From Eucommia ulmoides (lineage: Eukaryota > Streptophyta > Magnoliopsida > Garryales > Eucommiaceae): DNA of 64,000 nt. The number at the start of each line of letters is the position of its first letter. Position 1 is the first letter of the stretch. The position numbers and the translations under genes are program-made. The notes beneath the pieces are model-generated. The model was not told the origin of the DNA, ran no database searches, and saw only the letters and a program-made list of their open reading frames with translations. Below are positions 46,301 through 58,704 of this stretch, piece by piece. The stretch covers positions 15,707,905-15,771,904 of the forward strand of contig CM028335.1 in the NCBI GenBank assembly GCA_016647705.1, given 5' to 3'.

Positions 46301-49148
46301 CGAAGGGATGAACACAAGTTGTTACTGTTAGTCATTGTCATATCTTGGTTTATGCTGTTTGGAGATGAACGTAATTTTGGAGATGAACCCGGAAGAGGAT
46401 TTGGTGGTGTTTGGCAGTGATGGAGTTGAGAGAGAGGGAGGGGGGGCTGGTATGAGGTATAAGGAATAAAGTAAAGGAAAAAGAAAAAAAAAAGTAAAAT
46501 AGAAGAAAAGAAAAGTAAAAAAAATGTAAATAGACTAATTTGCCCCTTGAAAAATGATTTTTCTGTTAATTTGGATGGAAAAACTAAAAGAAGGACCAAT
46601 TAAAATCGGTTACATACTTAAAGGGATTAAACTGAAATAAACAAACTTATTGGACTACATAAAAACGTGTCAATAGTTAGAGGGTCTAAAATGTATTTTG
46701 CCCTACTTTTTTTTATTGTTTATTTTTAGGAAGTACTTTTTTGAAGTGTAAATGAAATGCTACTTTAAAATTAAGTACTATTTCTATTGCAAGCAAAAAA
46801 AGTGCTTACAAAGAGCGCGTTATCAAACGGTGCCTTAGTTATTTGCAATAGGATTCGACTGCATGAAAGTGCGTCTAAAACTCTTATGTGATCTTTGGTA
46901 CGTGGGATTAGACTCGAATCTTGTGGGAATATAATTAAAATTTGAATTTTGTTCCATTCCTGGAATTCGATTTCATTCATGCGTATCAAACACTACTTTA
47001 GGATGTGTGTGGGTAATATTTTGGTACTTGGTAATGAAATCATTTCTGTGGGTGTGGAGACAAATTTTGAATGGTACTCTTAGGGTGCTTTTGCTTAAGG
47101 TATTTAATTTTGAGAAGAAATTTGTGGATTTTTCTTAAAAAGTATTCTTTAGAAAATATTTACAAATCCCTTCTTGAAATCAAATATCTCTTTGAACTAT
47201 CCATTAGGGTGAAATCTACTAAAGATTCCTTAATTTTAAGAGGATATAAGTCGAATGACACATTTCAAGCTTCATATTACTTCATAAAAAATTTCAGGCA
47301 TTTTAATCGGTATAGGCTTGTAACTGTTTTCTTGTAGCACGTTTGGTTGAGGTATTCAAAAAAAGTATTTGATTTCGAGAAGGGATTTGTAAAAATTGCT
47401 TTGGCAAAATTTCTTAAGAAAATTTTACAAATCTCTTTTCAAAATTAATTACTTTCCTCAAATACCTTACCCAAACACACACACAATGAATTTTATTTCT
47501 TTCATATCTCAGACCGTGATTTTTCTTAACAGGTATATCACAGTGCATGGCGTGAACTATGTGAAGGCATGGCTGCAGCAGGATCTTTAGATCAAGTCAT
47601 TGAAGTGCACGAGGCTTATTTATTATCTATTCAACGCCAATGCTTTGCTGTTCCCGATAAGCTGGTTTCTAACTTCCCTTATCTTCGGTTTCACTATAAT
47701 CTTATCCTATGTTTGGTTGCACGGAATTAGAATTGAAAAACAATGCATGTAAACATTTATAAATTTATATGCGTTCATTTCAAATTCCAATTTTGAATGA
47801 TTCAATTATGAAACGCCACCTTATCATAATCAATCTGACGTCTTCCCCTTCTTTTGCATCCAGTGGGCATTGATTGCTAGCAGGATTAACAGTATCCTTC
47901 GATTAGCTCTCGATTTCTATTCCATACAGCAGACTCTATGTGGAGGAGTGATCTCTGCCGTTAAGGCCCGATGTGAAATGGAGGTGGATCGGATCGATAA
48001 ACAATTTGATGATTGCATCGCATTCCTCCTCAGAGTAAGTCTCTATTCCGCCCTTATGTCAGATTTTAATGCAAAAATAGTTCTGGGTTCTTGTTATATT
48101 GCTCTCTATTTTTTGCTTTTAAAGATTTTTAATCCTATTTATAAAGATTTATTTTTTCGTCCTTATCAATTTATCTTTTAGTCCTTACTGATATTTTAGA
48201 TATCAAATACAAATTAACTAGTGAAATCTCAACTCGATACATTCAATCTAGATAATGTTAGTTAATGTTATCGAAGACAAAAAAACTTATTCTAAAGGCA
48301 ATCTTAATTCATAAGGACAAACTTACGAATATTTCTAATTCCAATTCCGTGCAACCAAACACTATCTGTGTAGGGTAGTCTTGGGCCTCGCTCAATCCCA
48401 AAAACTAGCTCATGAGGTGGAAGGTTTCTCTCACACTTAAAATCTGACCATTAGCTCCTTTCACATCCGATGTGGGGATAAAACCAACAATTTACCCCTC
48501 ACGCATCAGATCTTTGGTCGGCTAACGCTTGATCACTCTCTCCCTTTGTGGTTATTGGGTTAGAATTGTTGTAACCTAAACTCTAATATCAATGCAGGGT
48601 GGTCTTGGGCCTCTTTCAATCCCAAAAGCTAGCTCATGAGGTGAGATTTTCCCTCACACTATAATTTGACCACCAGTTCTTTCCACATTCGATGTGGGAT
48701 ACACCCAACAACTTGTTCAACTACGAAGTCCAACTTCATATTATTACTCATGGGCAGAGTTTGGTTTCATGCTATTGGCACCTCAAAATCGGAATTGGAA
48801 ATGAATAACGCATGTAAAAATAATTGTAGAAAAAGAGAATAATATTTGCCCTGTTTCTAATTCCAATTCTTGTGCTTGAATTCTGTGCTGCCAAACGCTA
48901 GTAAGGTTATTCATAATTTGGAGGCAAGCTTGTTGATTGATATTTCCGGGTTTTGCTGTCAATATTAGGTTTTATCTTTCAAACTGAATGTGGGGCAGTT
49001 CCCTCATTTGGCTGATTTGGTCACTCGAATCAACTACAACTACTTCTACATGTCTGATAGCGGAAACTTGATCACCGCCCCTGGTTCTGATACTGTTCCT
49101 GTTGCTTCTTCTAAATTGGGGAAGGCGTTCCCAGTTAGAAAAGACTGA
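40335..49148 (+). CDS. GCP5: Gamma-tubulin complex component 5
   Basis: This is a subunit of the gamma-tubulin ring complex, which nucleates microtubules at the nuclear surface and cortical microtubules in plant cells. Sixteen coding exons join in frame to 966 aa: 40335-40439, 40558-40821, 40931-41028, 41500-41662, 41755-41865, 42152-43027, 43121-43273, 43374-43473, 43537-43667, 44056-44244, 44342-44398, 44478-44549, 44662-44760, 47533-47664, 47864-48034, 48969-49148. All introns are GT-AG. The N-terminal GRIP1-type part includes '[10 protein letters not shown]' and '[19 protein letters not shown]' (about 210-230); the C-terminal gamma-tubulin-binding GRIP2-type part runs from about residue 570 to 930 ('VSWPLELI', 'RRWMWKDRSTM', '[20 protein letters not shown]'). 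The start [12 protein letters not shown] fits the family N-terminus. GCP5 is preferred over GCP4/6 by the whole N-terminal sequence. The gene looks functional despite 2.8 kb of transposon-bearing DNA in intron 13. Confidence 0.92.
44879..46703. mobile_element. Pack-MULE-like element in GCP5 intron 13
   Basis: Terminal inverted repeats of about 185 bp (44879-45065 against 46520-46703) begin GGGCAAAATA and share TTTTAGACC(C/T)TCTAACT, GTAGTCCAATAAGTT and TTTTTCCATCCAAA. A 9-bp target duplication TACTTTTTT flanks it (44870-44878 and 46704-46712). There is no transposase. The interior contains a captured UDP-glycosyltransferase fragment. TIR length, duplication size and host gene cargo fit a Pack-MULE. 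Confidence 0.85.
45960..46317 (-). pseudogene. Captured N-terminal fragment of a UDP-glycosyltransferase
   Basis: The minus-strand reading starts '[21 protein letters not shown]', continues '[14 protein letters not shown]' and 'IQFVHFP', and after a frameshift gives '[12 protein letters not shown]'. This is the acceptor-binding N-terminal beta-alpha unit of plant family-1 UGTs of the UGT71/88 type, where GMGH normally provides the catalytic His; here it reads GMGN. Only about the first 110 residues are present. A short duplicated word (GTCTTCTGACTGG) near 46005 and 46060 marks the 3' end. Confidence 0.8.
47084..47480. repeat. Hairpin MITE copies in GCP5 intron 13
   Basis: Two palindromic segments of the same family are present, a clear one at 47336-47480 (GTTTGGTTGAGGTATT ... 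AATACCTTACCCAAAC) and a diverged one at 47084-47195 (GCTTAAGGTATTTAATTTTG ... CTTGAAATCAAATATC). They have no coding capacity. They sit just upstream of exon 14 without touching the acceptor. Confidence 0.5.
48365..48720. repeat. Two tandem copies of a dispersed repeat in the last GCP5 intron
   Basis: Units start near 48372 and 48597 with GGGT(A/G)GTCTTGGGCCTC and contain CAATCCCAAAA, TAGCTCATGAGGTG and GATGTGGG. They are separated by about 225 bp. The family is common in plant introns, but its class cannot be told here. The last intron (48035-48968) has no other feature. Confidence 0.6.
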
Positions 49149-49800
49149 GTTGGGTGGCGGTGTTTGTTTTTCATATTTATGTTGTTAGGTTTTTTATTTT
49201 GTTCCCAAAAAACTTCGAACGATTTGGGTCGTTCCCGAAAATTTATTGTAAAGATCTGGGAACAGAACGGAAACATGTTTTTGGTTGTGATTGCAATTTA
49301 AAATGTCGAAGGTGAGAGGTGGTGGTTGTATCTGTCTTCTTTATAAATTTTCACTCTATGAAAAATTGATTTCTTTCTGTGTTTTTTTTTCCTTCTCTTC
49401 CATGTAGATTCATAATGAAATCATATTATGGTAGAATGAAATCAAATTTTAAATTGAAATATTTTTATATTAATAGTTCCTTGTTAATAATAATAATAAT
49501 AATAATGAAAAGATTTATAAAGCATTTTGTCATAGACTTTGATGGTTATTTTTTTTCAAGAAAAATACTTAAAATCTCTTTAATTTAAATTTATTTATTC
49601 AAATAGAACTTTAGTGGATTTAGTGGTAAGAGCTTTCATTAAATGGTCAAGTAGCACCCTTTTGGTCTAAGTTTTGAATATTAATATTTGGGAAATTTTG
49701 TCCTTCGAATCACTCGTTTATAATTTTTTATTCTCTTTATTTTTCAATATATCTATTAAGTTTTTCTTTTCTTTAGTTAACATTAATTCATTGAAATCTG
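49149..49800. other. GCP5 3' flank
   Basis: This holds the 3' UTR and intergenic sequence, with no gene. It contains an (AAT)n run at 49484-49506 and AT-rich sequence. A strong single polyadenylation signal is not evident. Confidence 0.5.
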
Positions 49801-49801
49801 T

Positions 49802-51340
49802 TTTTTTTTTTTTTTTTTGATATATTAGTTTAGATTAGATATTAATCAAAGAGGAAGTGTCTTTCTTACTACAAAACTAACAAACTTCTAATGTAACCCG
49901 CAAGATTCCATAGGTCAGTTTATAAACACACACCAAAGGAGTATCACAACCAACCTAAAATCAATACAAAAAGAGCATTAAATTTAGATCAGAATAACTT
50001 CGACATCGTATCTTTTCAAATTATGTACTGAGAAACTCTCCACTACACATGTTGATACTTTTGATCTCTTGGAAGGTCTCCAAAAATTGCAAGGCTCTTA
50101 AGATTTGATTTGTAAGGATAATCTCAATTCCATCACATTTATCCGAACCAGAACACCAAGATGGACTTGGGCCAACCAACTTTTAAGAGAGGTTCTCACC
50201 TATATAATACCTGGGCAACATCAACCCATTACTTCACTAATCAACAAAAACAACAATTATCTTCAAATTTCACTCAAAAGAATTACAGGCACATGTGACT
50301 CAGATAATCAAAACTTCGGAAATCATTTCATGATTTCCCATTCTCTGTACACCAGTTCAGAATTTTTTTCGTGAAAATTCATTTTTTCAACGTTAATCTT
50401 TAGACCTAAAATTCTCCTAACCTCTCAAACTTTACCCAGTATTTGAAAGATTATTTTTGTGCACTCAATAATCTTTCCATCAGAAGTTGAGATAGCACAT
50501 ATAAGATCGTTGAAACTAACAAACTTTCTCTCGACCTTTCTTATTAGTTTATTAAAGAACTTTTGGATGATCTTTTCAAATTATTACAAATAATATTAGC
50601 CATCTCTGATTGATCTATAGGAGAGAATATGCCAACTTCTACACGAGGAGATTTTAGAACACTGCAAATATCCATCAACCCAAATTTCCCTTTATATCCC
50701 CTTCAACCTCTGTAAACATCGGATCAACCTCATCCTATTCCTTGTTCTAGTTTCGCAATTGGTTCCTTCAACAAGATGTCCTAACCTCTCTTCTCTTGTA
50801 GTCTCCACACTTAATTCATTATTAATACTTTGCACTTGTACTTGAGCAATCGGTAATACTTTCTCAAGAGATTTTAAGTTCAAATCACATGGACTTTGAT
50901 TCTCTGTTTTTTTCCAAATTGTCTTACTCTCGGGCTTTCCTATGAATTTTGGGTCTCTTATCAAGATAATAGATGAAGAATAGCACCAATCCTTGTGTCT
51001 TTTTTGATACAATTTCCTCTTTCTATTCTCCATAAATTTCAAAAGATGCAGCGGGGCCAAAGATTTTTCATGGAGAAGGGAAGAAAATCGACAAAGAGGG
51101 TGTAGACTTTACCTTGATTTATCTCTAGAAAGTGAGGGTATCTTCTCTGTGATGAAATCCCCCGCAAGGGTTGATCCACAACACCAAATTGTCCCCTTTC
51201 GCAACCCAGTATTTGATAACGTTTTTTGTTTTTATTTTCGTTCTTAATGAAATTAGAACAATACAGAAATATCCATCCGGTTCAGAAAAAAAATAAATAA
51301 AATAAATAAAAACTTGAACCGAAATATTCATTATTTTCCA
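49802..51340 (-). other. Unrecognised decayed sequence, possibly a non-LTR element
   Basis: A run of 18 T at 49802-49819 would be a poly(A) tail if the segment is read on the minus strand, and the minus strand holds a 122-codon frame (50692-51060, Lys/Glu-rich, 'FMENRKRKLYQKRHKDW'). Elsewhere stops are frequent. These traits fit a 5'-truncated, decayed LINE, but no reverse-transcriptase motif was identified and no target duplication was found. Confidence 0.3.
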
Positions 51341-51443
51341 ATGAATAAAGACCCCTCTGGTCAGATCAACTAGTATATGTACAAGTCTTGGAAAATAAAA
51401 AATAAATTTAAAAAAAATGAAAAGCTTATTTGTTTATTTCTTC

Positions 51444-54400
51444 TCAGTTCATCCTCCTGGGATTGTTCATGCTCCAGGCATCCAAAGTCTCCACAGTCAC
51501 AGGCTGACTGCCATTGTTGAATGCAAACAAGTGGGCTCTGTCAAATATTGCCAGGGTTGGATAAACCCTAGATGTTATGCATGTTTTTCCTCCTGCCCCA
51601 AAACTCTCCACCACTGAATGATCAATCTGCACCCAAAAATAATTTATTTCAAATTTCAATTACCAAGAAAAACAGCTTAACATCTTTTTAAATCTCCATT
51701 TTTTTTTTTAATTTTAGTCATTTGAATAAGTTTTCAGTTTTTCAGTTCAAATCGACTGGATTAAATACATCTAGTTGATATTAACAAAATGTAGAATTTG
51801 TATTTAATATGGTAGTTAATGTTAATTAAAATATAGGCAAGAACGAAAAATAAATAGCTATAAAAAACAAAAAATAAAAAAAAATGCCAAAGATATATGA
51901 TTATATAGTAAAAATGTTGGGAGTTGGACCCTAAAACATGGGTAAGGTTGTTAGTATCGAACAGTGTTGTACACGTGAATATTTTTGCACCGACTGTGAA
52001 CAGCAAAAACGCGGGAATAGTGAATTCCACGTGAATAGTAAGCCATGTAACGTGTACCAAAAATATTGAAATCTTACCAAACTCCTGAGAGAGAGCTTGT
52101 TGTCACTTAAATCAACATCTACAAATCCTGCAAATGATGGTGTGTACAATCCGTCCTTCAAAGAGGATCTGCCAGAGAAACAACACCCAAAAAATAAAAT
52201 AAAAAAATTAGAAGGAAAATAGTTTATATAACATATTTAAATAAAATATATTTGTTACCCCAAGATTTGGAAAAAATTCAAAACTGATCCCTGTAAGCTA
52301 AAAAAATCCTGCGGCAGCCAAACAAAACTTAACAACATTGAAGATATGAACACGAACCTCTTGGCGTCGGAGCACATCAGAACTTTGTGGCGGTTATCAG
52401 CAGCACGGAAAACTCTGAAGAAGACAGGAGTGTATTCCTCTAGGTTTTCGGAAGCTAGGGTTAGAAGCCCGAACGGGCCAAGCCCGCCCATTTCCGTTGA
52501 GCCTTTGATGCTGCAGACGTCCTGGGCAGCCATGTTTTCCCAGCTGGAATCAAATGCCTCAGCCTTCTCCAAGCTTGAGAATGTGAACGTTACTTCCACA
52601 TCAGCCTGCAATTAAAAATAAATAAAAATATATGAAGTATGAACCAATATGCACAACTTTGAAATTTGAAGGGTTTAATTGGAAAATTTAGAACTAATTA
52701 TTATGTGAAATTTGTTATAAAATGTCGAGAACACACACCTGTGTAGCCGTAACTCCTTTAATTTCAACATGATCCCCCTTATTTAGGATTTGATTCCTAA
52801 GTTCAACTTTGTTTCCTCTCAGTGTATTTAATTCTTCAATCGGCCACTGCAACAGTTGTTTTCCATTAGGATCGAGCCAAAGCGTTCGTGGAATCGTCTG
52901 TAATAACATCACAAAAACACATGTTAGCGTCATATCATACACCAATTGGAACTTCTCAAGGCCTAATTGCAAAAAATTAGAACTTGTGAGAATAATTTTA
53001 AAAATGATCTTAAAGATGAGGGACTAAAATGAAATTATACGAAAAGATTCGGGTATAAAGTGTAACTACCTGAATTCCAGCCCACCCCTTTTTGACATCA
53101 TCTCTGGCGGAGTCGGACTCGTTAGCCCATCCCCACAGGACCCTTCGGTTCTTAGCCGGGTCGAAGAAAGTCTTGGACGCATAGAAGTTGCCGTAATCGT
53201 ATCTCAGGCCAGTCCAGCCGTCGGCCGACGTATTTCCCGGCACGTACCTGTCCTTCTGGTGGTCGTAGGTTCCGATGGTGTAGTACTCGTACCTCGTTAC
53301 GTCGAGACTGACCTTCAACACATGTTTTACACTTTCACCCCCCTCCGACGTATCCAATCCGTGTGTGCCCTGAACCGAAACCGGAAAGAAATCCGGGCAC
53401 TCCCACATACCCGTACCGGCGGTATCGTGCAACGGGTGTTTCGCCATGACCCATTTCTTGAAATCCCGGCTCCGGTAGAGGTATGCTATCCCCCGGTTCA
53501 ATCTCCTGCTGCCGACGAGAATCCTCCAGTGGCCGTTCTTGAACCAGGCGGTTGTTGGGTCGCGGAAAGCGGTGCCGTTTTGATTACCAACGGCAGCAAC
53601 CACCGGGTTGTCGTCGGGTTTGATCCATTCCGTGAGGTACGGGTCGGATAGGTTCGCCGGAACGGCGTAGTTCTGGACCTGGGTATTTTTGCCGTCGATT
53701 ATTCCGGTGTAGAGAATGACGGGTTTGTTGCCGGGGAGGATGGTGGCGGATCCGGACCAGCAGCCGTACTTATCGAACGGCTTGGATGGGAAGATGGCGT
53801 GAGGGAGTGGCTTCCAGTTGATCAGGTCCGTTGATACGGAGTGGGCCCACACGATGTTGCCCCACACTGCACCTTTGGGGTTGTACTGGTAGAAGAGATG
53901 GTAGACTCCCTTGTAGTACATGGGTCCTGTCGAGTGTAGAGAATCAAAACCCAATTAATAAATTTAATAATAAAAAAAAAAGAATAAATATTGAATTGTT
54001 TTTTGTACTCACCATTTGGATCTGATATTCCGTTGATGCATCCAGCAATTACATGCAGAACATGAAGCCAATGATTAGTCAATGGGTAAAAATATAATTT
54101 CTCATAAAAATCTAATATTTGATTTTAAAAATTCCTAAAAAATATACATGGAAAAAGAAATTTTAATTTTGGGAAATGAGCCAAAAAAATATATATTAAA
54201 ATATAAATTTCAAGTGATAAAATTATACCACTTTGTAAGTGGATGAATGAAATTTTTAAATAAAAAAAAAATCTCCTAAAAATTTATCCTCCATATCTCA
54301 TGTTTATCGAAAACCAATGTAATCCCTTCAACAAAAAGACCATTTGAAAAAACAGTTCTGATTTGAAGTTTTTAAATTAATTAATTATTAATCAATTTAG

Positions 54401-55350
54401 GGAAAATAAAGCTAACCGGTTTTTTTTTTCTTTTTTTTTTTTTGGGGGGGGGGGGGGGGGGACATGTAAAATTCATTGTACATACATTGCATCAAATAAA
54501 TGTGGAGTAATTAAGTCATTAAGGAAAAGATTCCTCATGGGAATTTTTTTAAAATTTTGGAAACCCAAAAATAATTTTCCAAAATTCCAAGAAATTTATA
54601 TTTCCATCCACCATGTTAGACTTTTTTTGCTTTGGTAGATCAAAATTGACTACAAGGCTTTTTTTTCTAAATAGTTTTTAATAGTGAACTTGAATTGATT
54701 TGGAACATTGATTTGCGACGAATAACTGAAATTGTTAGAGAAAAAAATTCTAGCCTAAAAATTTCACTCCGCCACATAAAAAGTTGTTGAGTTTGATTAT
54801 ATTGTGTATCCTTTAAATTTTATATTTTATATATGTACTTTATTAATCAATTAATTATTTATTATTTTTTTATATTTAAAAATTTAATAATCAATCTAGT
54901 ATTTTTAGGCGCGCATATATATAAACATAAACTAACTAGAGTCATATCAAACCACTTAAACTAGGATCATCTTGGTATTTATTAGAAAAAAATAAAAATA
55001 AAAATTAATTTTTACTTTTAGTTTAATCAAAGGCCAAGTAAAAAATAAATCAATTATTTTTCAACAGTAAAGAATACATAAATTAAATATGCGTATTAAA
55101 AAAATTAATAATGGGATGATGGGTATGTATGTATATATATATAGATAGATAGATAGAGAGGGGGGGTTGGGAGAGGTGGCAAAATGCAGTGGAAGGGTGA
55201 GGAAGAGAGTGGGTATAATTGCGTTTTGCATGCATTGGCACTAATGTTCATGCAACTTCAGCAATGCTGCTGCTTAGTTGGTTGACCACCTTTCACCTTC
55301 CTCTTCAATAAATGCACCTCTCATTTATTAACCCCCTCCTGTTTCGCATC

Positions 55351-55395
<45 letters not shown>

Positions 55396-56988
55396 GCTTC
55401 TCCCTCTGGCCTATCTTTTGACAACAAGGCTTCAATATTACACTCATCACACATCCATCTGTATTTACTCTTCCAATCCTAAAGTTCATGCAACACACGG
55501 TTTATATTTGGATTTTCTATTTAAAATTAAATCTTAAAATAAAACTATTTTATTATTATTTATTTTCTATTTTCTCGTACATCGTTGAAATTAATTATTC
55601 TCCTTTTTATTATATTTGAATTATTTTTCAAATCCATATGTTATATATAAAAGCGAAAGACATGTTTTCATATTCAAATATTATTCATCTCTCAATTCCT
55701 ATCTCATCCAAATGGTTAAGATTTATTTAACCCTCGTAATATTAACTCCCCACAATAATATTATAATTTTTCATATTTTTTTATTTTTAAAGATATTGTA
55801 ATTTTAATAACAGGTAAATTAATTGAATCCTTCATACTTAAATTAATTTTTTTTTATTCTAATTAATTAGCCAAATAGTTCAATGATTTTCTTTAATTCA
55901 AAATAAATATCTATTTTTTATTTATTTATTTTTTAAATATGACATATTAAATTGGCCAAAATAATTATATATTTTTTTTTCTCTTTTGTTGTGATTTTGT
56001 ATTGATAACACTATTAAAATTTCTAATAATAATAATAACTACTAAACAATACAAAGTGAAAGCTATTATTTTGTTTAAAAATTAGCCTCAAAAATAAAAT
56101 TAAAAGAGCTATAAATAAATAAATAAATAAATAAATAAAATTTCTATTCAAACGCACATTAACAATTTTAAAAATTATATATCTCCTCTTAGAATTTAAT
56201 ACTTAAATTTATGTTGCTCTTTTGCTTATTATTTTGAAGTGTAGAAACAAATTAGAGTGATAAAAAATGACATTTTTTTAAATGTATTAATTTTTATTTA
56301 AAAAAAATATGTTATAAATTAAAAGAAACAAAACTAAATGTTTCATATATAATAGTCAAATATTAAATATTTATTAATATAAATTTAATTTATTTTTTAA
56401 ACCAATGTACAGGTTAAAACTAGTTAATTTATTAAAATAAATGCTACAAAGGGTTTTTGTTTAGTCGGTTTTTACAAAATTATTTCCTATTTTTCACCAT
56501 CTCAAAAACGGTTTTCACATACTATAATCCTTTTCACACACACACAAAAAGAATTATATTAAAAAAAAAAAAAAAAAACAAAAGAACGAAAACTAAATTG
56601 AGAAAACCCTATGGCGTATGAAAAATAAATGCAGTTTACAGAAAAAAAAAACAAAACAAAACGCCAAACATGCCCTTAAAAAAAGTATGGACCCGTGAAC
56701 CACCATTAATATGTAAATCTGGGGATTATCCAGAAGCATAATGTAGTTTCCAGACCCCATGAGAGAGAGAGAGGAGAGAGAGAGAATACCGTTCATCCAG
56801 TGTTTCCTGGGTTGAAAGTGGAAGCCGGTCCGATGAACATGCCGAACCTGTGAAGCCGAGAGAGACTGCAAACCCGGATGAACCTTGTGCGATGCGTCCA
56901 CAAAACCGCCGTCAAACGCCGCACAGCAGAACAGCACCGCCACGAAAACTGGCAAAGCCCAACGAAACTTGTTCGCCGACATCTCCAT
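51444..56988 (-). CDS. CWINV: Cell-wall (acid) invertase, beta-fructofuranosidase, GH32
   Basis: It hydrolyses sucrose to glucose and fructose in the apoplast, setting sink strength. Seven exons (56790-56988, 54013-54021, 53070-53926, 52739-52897, 52358-52605, 52078-52168, 51444-51626) give 581 aa; all introns are GT-AG. The 9-nt exon 2 encodes the centre of the N-D-P-N-G motif, a hallmark of plant acid invertase genes. A signal peptide covers about residues 1-31 ('[15 protein letters not shown]'). Catalytic residues are D67 (NDPNG, nucleophile), D192 (FRDP) and E245 (WECPDF, acid/base). Pro247 in WECPDF marks cell-wall rather than vacuolar isoforms, which have Val. N-glycosylation sequons include NLS, NGT, NTS and NES. 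All key residues are present and no stops occur, so it looks functional. Which paralogue it is cannot be told. Confidence 0.96.
54022..56789 (-). other. Large first intron of the invertase gene
   Basis: The 2768-bp intron separates the signal-peptide exon from the mini-exon. It contains a run of about 18 G next to poly-T (54420-54461, plus strand), a GATA/GA repeat (55130-55165), a (TA)n microsatellite (55355-55393) and a less AT-rich island at 55170-55460 with CATGCA (RY-type) words at 55227-55256. No gene is visible in it. Confidence 0.7.
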
Positions 56989-57074
56989 TGGGCTTCGTCA
57001 GATTCGGAAAAATAAACAAATTATAAAACGAAGGAGGCGGTTCTTTTGAAATAATGGGGTTGTGGTTTGGGGGT

Positions 57075-57083
57075 TATTTTATA
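57075..57083 (-). promoter_or_regulatory. Invertase TATA box
   Basis: On the minus strand CTCTATAAAATAACC lies 87-95 bp upstream of the ATG, giving a short leader. A second candidate, CTATAAATCC near 57222-57231, lies beyond a (GA)n tract (57091-57145); if used, the CT-rich repeat would be in the 5' UTR. Which is used cannot be decided from sequence. Confidence 0.55.
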
Positions 57084-57092
57084 GAGACGGAC

Positions 57093-57147
<55 letters not shown>

Positions 57148-57239
57148 AGTTGTTGACGGAGAAGGAGAAGGAGAATCAGAGGGGAAGAGAGATTTTTGGA
57201 GAGGTTAGGAATTAAAAAGAGGATTTATAGGGCCAAAGT

Positions 57240-58175
57240 TTGAACGGATAAGAAGAGAGAATTTTAGATAAACTTTGGCTCTTTTACATGCATTTTCTTT
57301 CTTAATTATTTTCAAATAAGATTAATTACAATTAAAATTATATTTATTTATTTATTTAAAAAAAAAGATTAATTATATTTAAAATTAAAATTATATTTAT
57401 TTATTTATTTTTACGGTAAGGTATATCCGGTCAGTTTACGCGCACTTCAATTAAAAATCATCCTGAACAATTTTAAGAATATATTTTTTCACATCGGCCT
57501 ATTTCAAAATTAATTCAAGGTTTAATTGTGAGAGTACTTTTCAGGAGAGTCGAATCTTAATTGATAAAAAAATAAATATATTTTTTTTGAACCGGATTAA
57601 CATCTTTTGACTATAGAGAAGTTGAGTACAATTTTGTTGAGATTTATTTATTTATTTCAATGATAAGCGAGTAGAGATAACTTATATCGTCATCAAGTGA
57701 CATGCTTAGCTTTGATTATAATATATTTTTGTTGAAAACAGAAAGAGAAAAAAAAAAAGATTTATAAGTTGAGTCAAACGGGGCATGCTCACACTAAAAG
57801 TCCAAGATCTAAAATAAATGGGAACAGAAAAATAAAATAAAAGTAAAAAAATCCCATAAGTTGTGCTTGACTTTGTCCACTTAGAATCACATGAATATTG
57901 ATATTTCAAAATAATAATTTAGGGTACATTTGAAAACTAAGAATTTCCGGGTAATATATTACCAAGAGGTGTTAATTCGGTTGGTAAGTGAAGTGTCAAT
58001 TTTCCTTATCAACCAAAGTTCAACTTTCTTGAGTAGCATTCTAAGAATTAAATCTTGAATTTAATCCTAAATACATTAGGTCGATTTGGGAGAGTGCACC
58101 CTTAAGATCGCCTGGGTAGGTGATTTGTCGAGGTGCGCATAAGCTGGCTCGGACAATATCTTACCGTACGTGAAA

Positions 58176-58228
<53 letters not shown>

Positions 58229-58700
58229 ATTTTCTAATTTATAAATATAAAAAGATAATAAATAATAATTTTTTTTTTAATTAAACATAAATATAAAACT
58301 TAAAGAGTACAAAATATAACTTTATTTAACCGTTTTAAAAGTGAGGATGTAAAATTTTTGTGTGAGATATTTTGAGATAGGTGGTTAATTAATTAGACAT
58401 ATTATGTGGTATAAGATTATAAAAATTTAAAATGGTGTTTGATCACAATCTTTGGAATCTAAAATCAATTTAACAGTTAAAAATGTTAAAAATGTAAAAT
58501 ACGTCCTGATTTATAGAATAAACTAGGAATTCCTCACACCTAAAAGGATTATATTGATTTTTCGAATTTGTAAGTGTAAAAGTACAGTAAATAAAAAAAA
58601 TGAATTAAATACAAATATAAAATTTGAAGGACAAAATATGATTTTATTAAACTGTTTTAGATCGATCACACTCCAAGTCTGATTCAGGGTGTTATAGGCA
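57240..58700. repeat. Invertase upstream region and AT-rich duplicated block
   Basis: No gene. From about 57950 to 58690 the sequence matches 60770-61590: TACATTAGGTCGAT, GGGAGAGTGCA, AAGATCG(C/T)C(T/C)GGGTAGGTGATT, TTACCGTACGTGAAACCAA. Within each copy a roughly 310-bp subunit (TTATAAATATAAAAAG...AACCGTTTTA) is partly repeated in tandem. A long (TA)n is at 58179-58226. The two blocks flank the Copia relic. Confidence 0.65.
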
Positions 58701-58704
58701 ATCT

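Noticed and set aside
49802-51340. Confident LINE annotation
   Set aside because: Only a T run and a Lys-rich frame support it; no reverse-transcriptase or endonuclease motif could be pointed to.
53259-53651. 130-codon frame antisense to invertase exon 3
   Set aside because: Shadow of a GC-rich conserved exon on the opposite strand.
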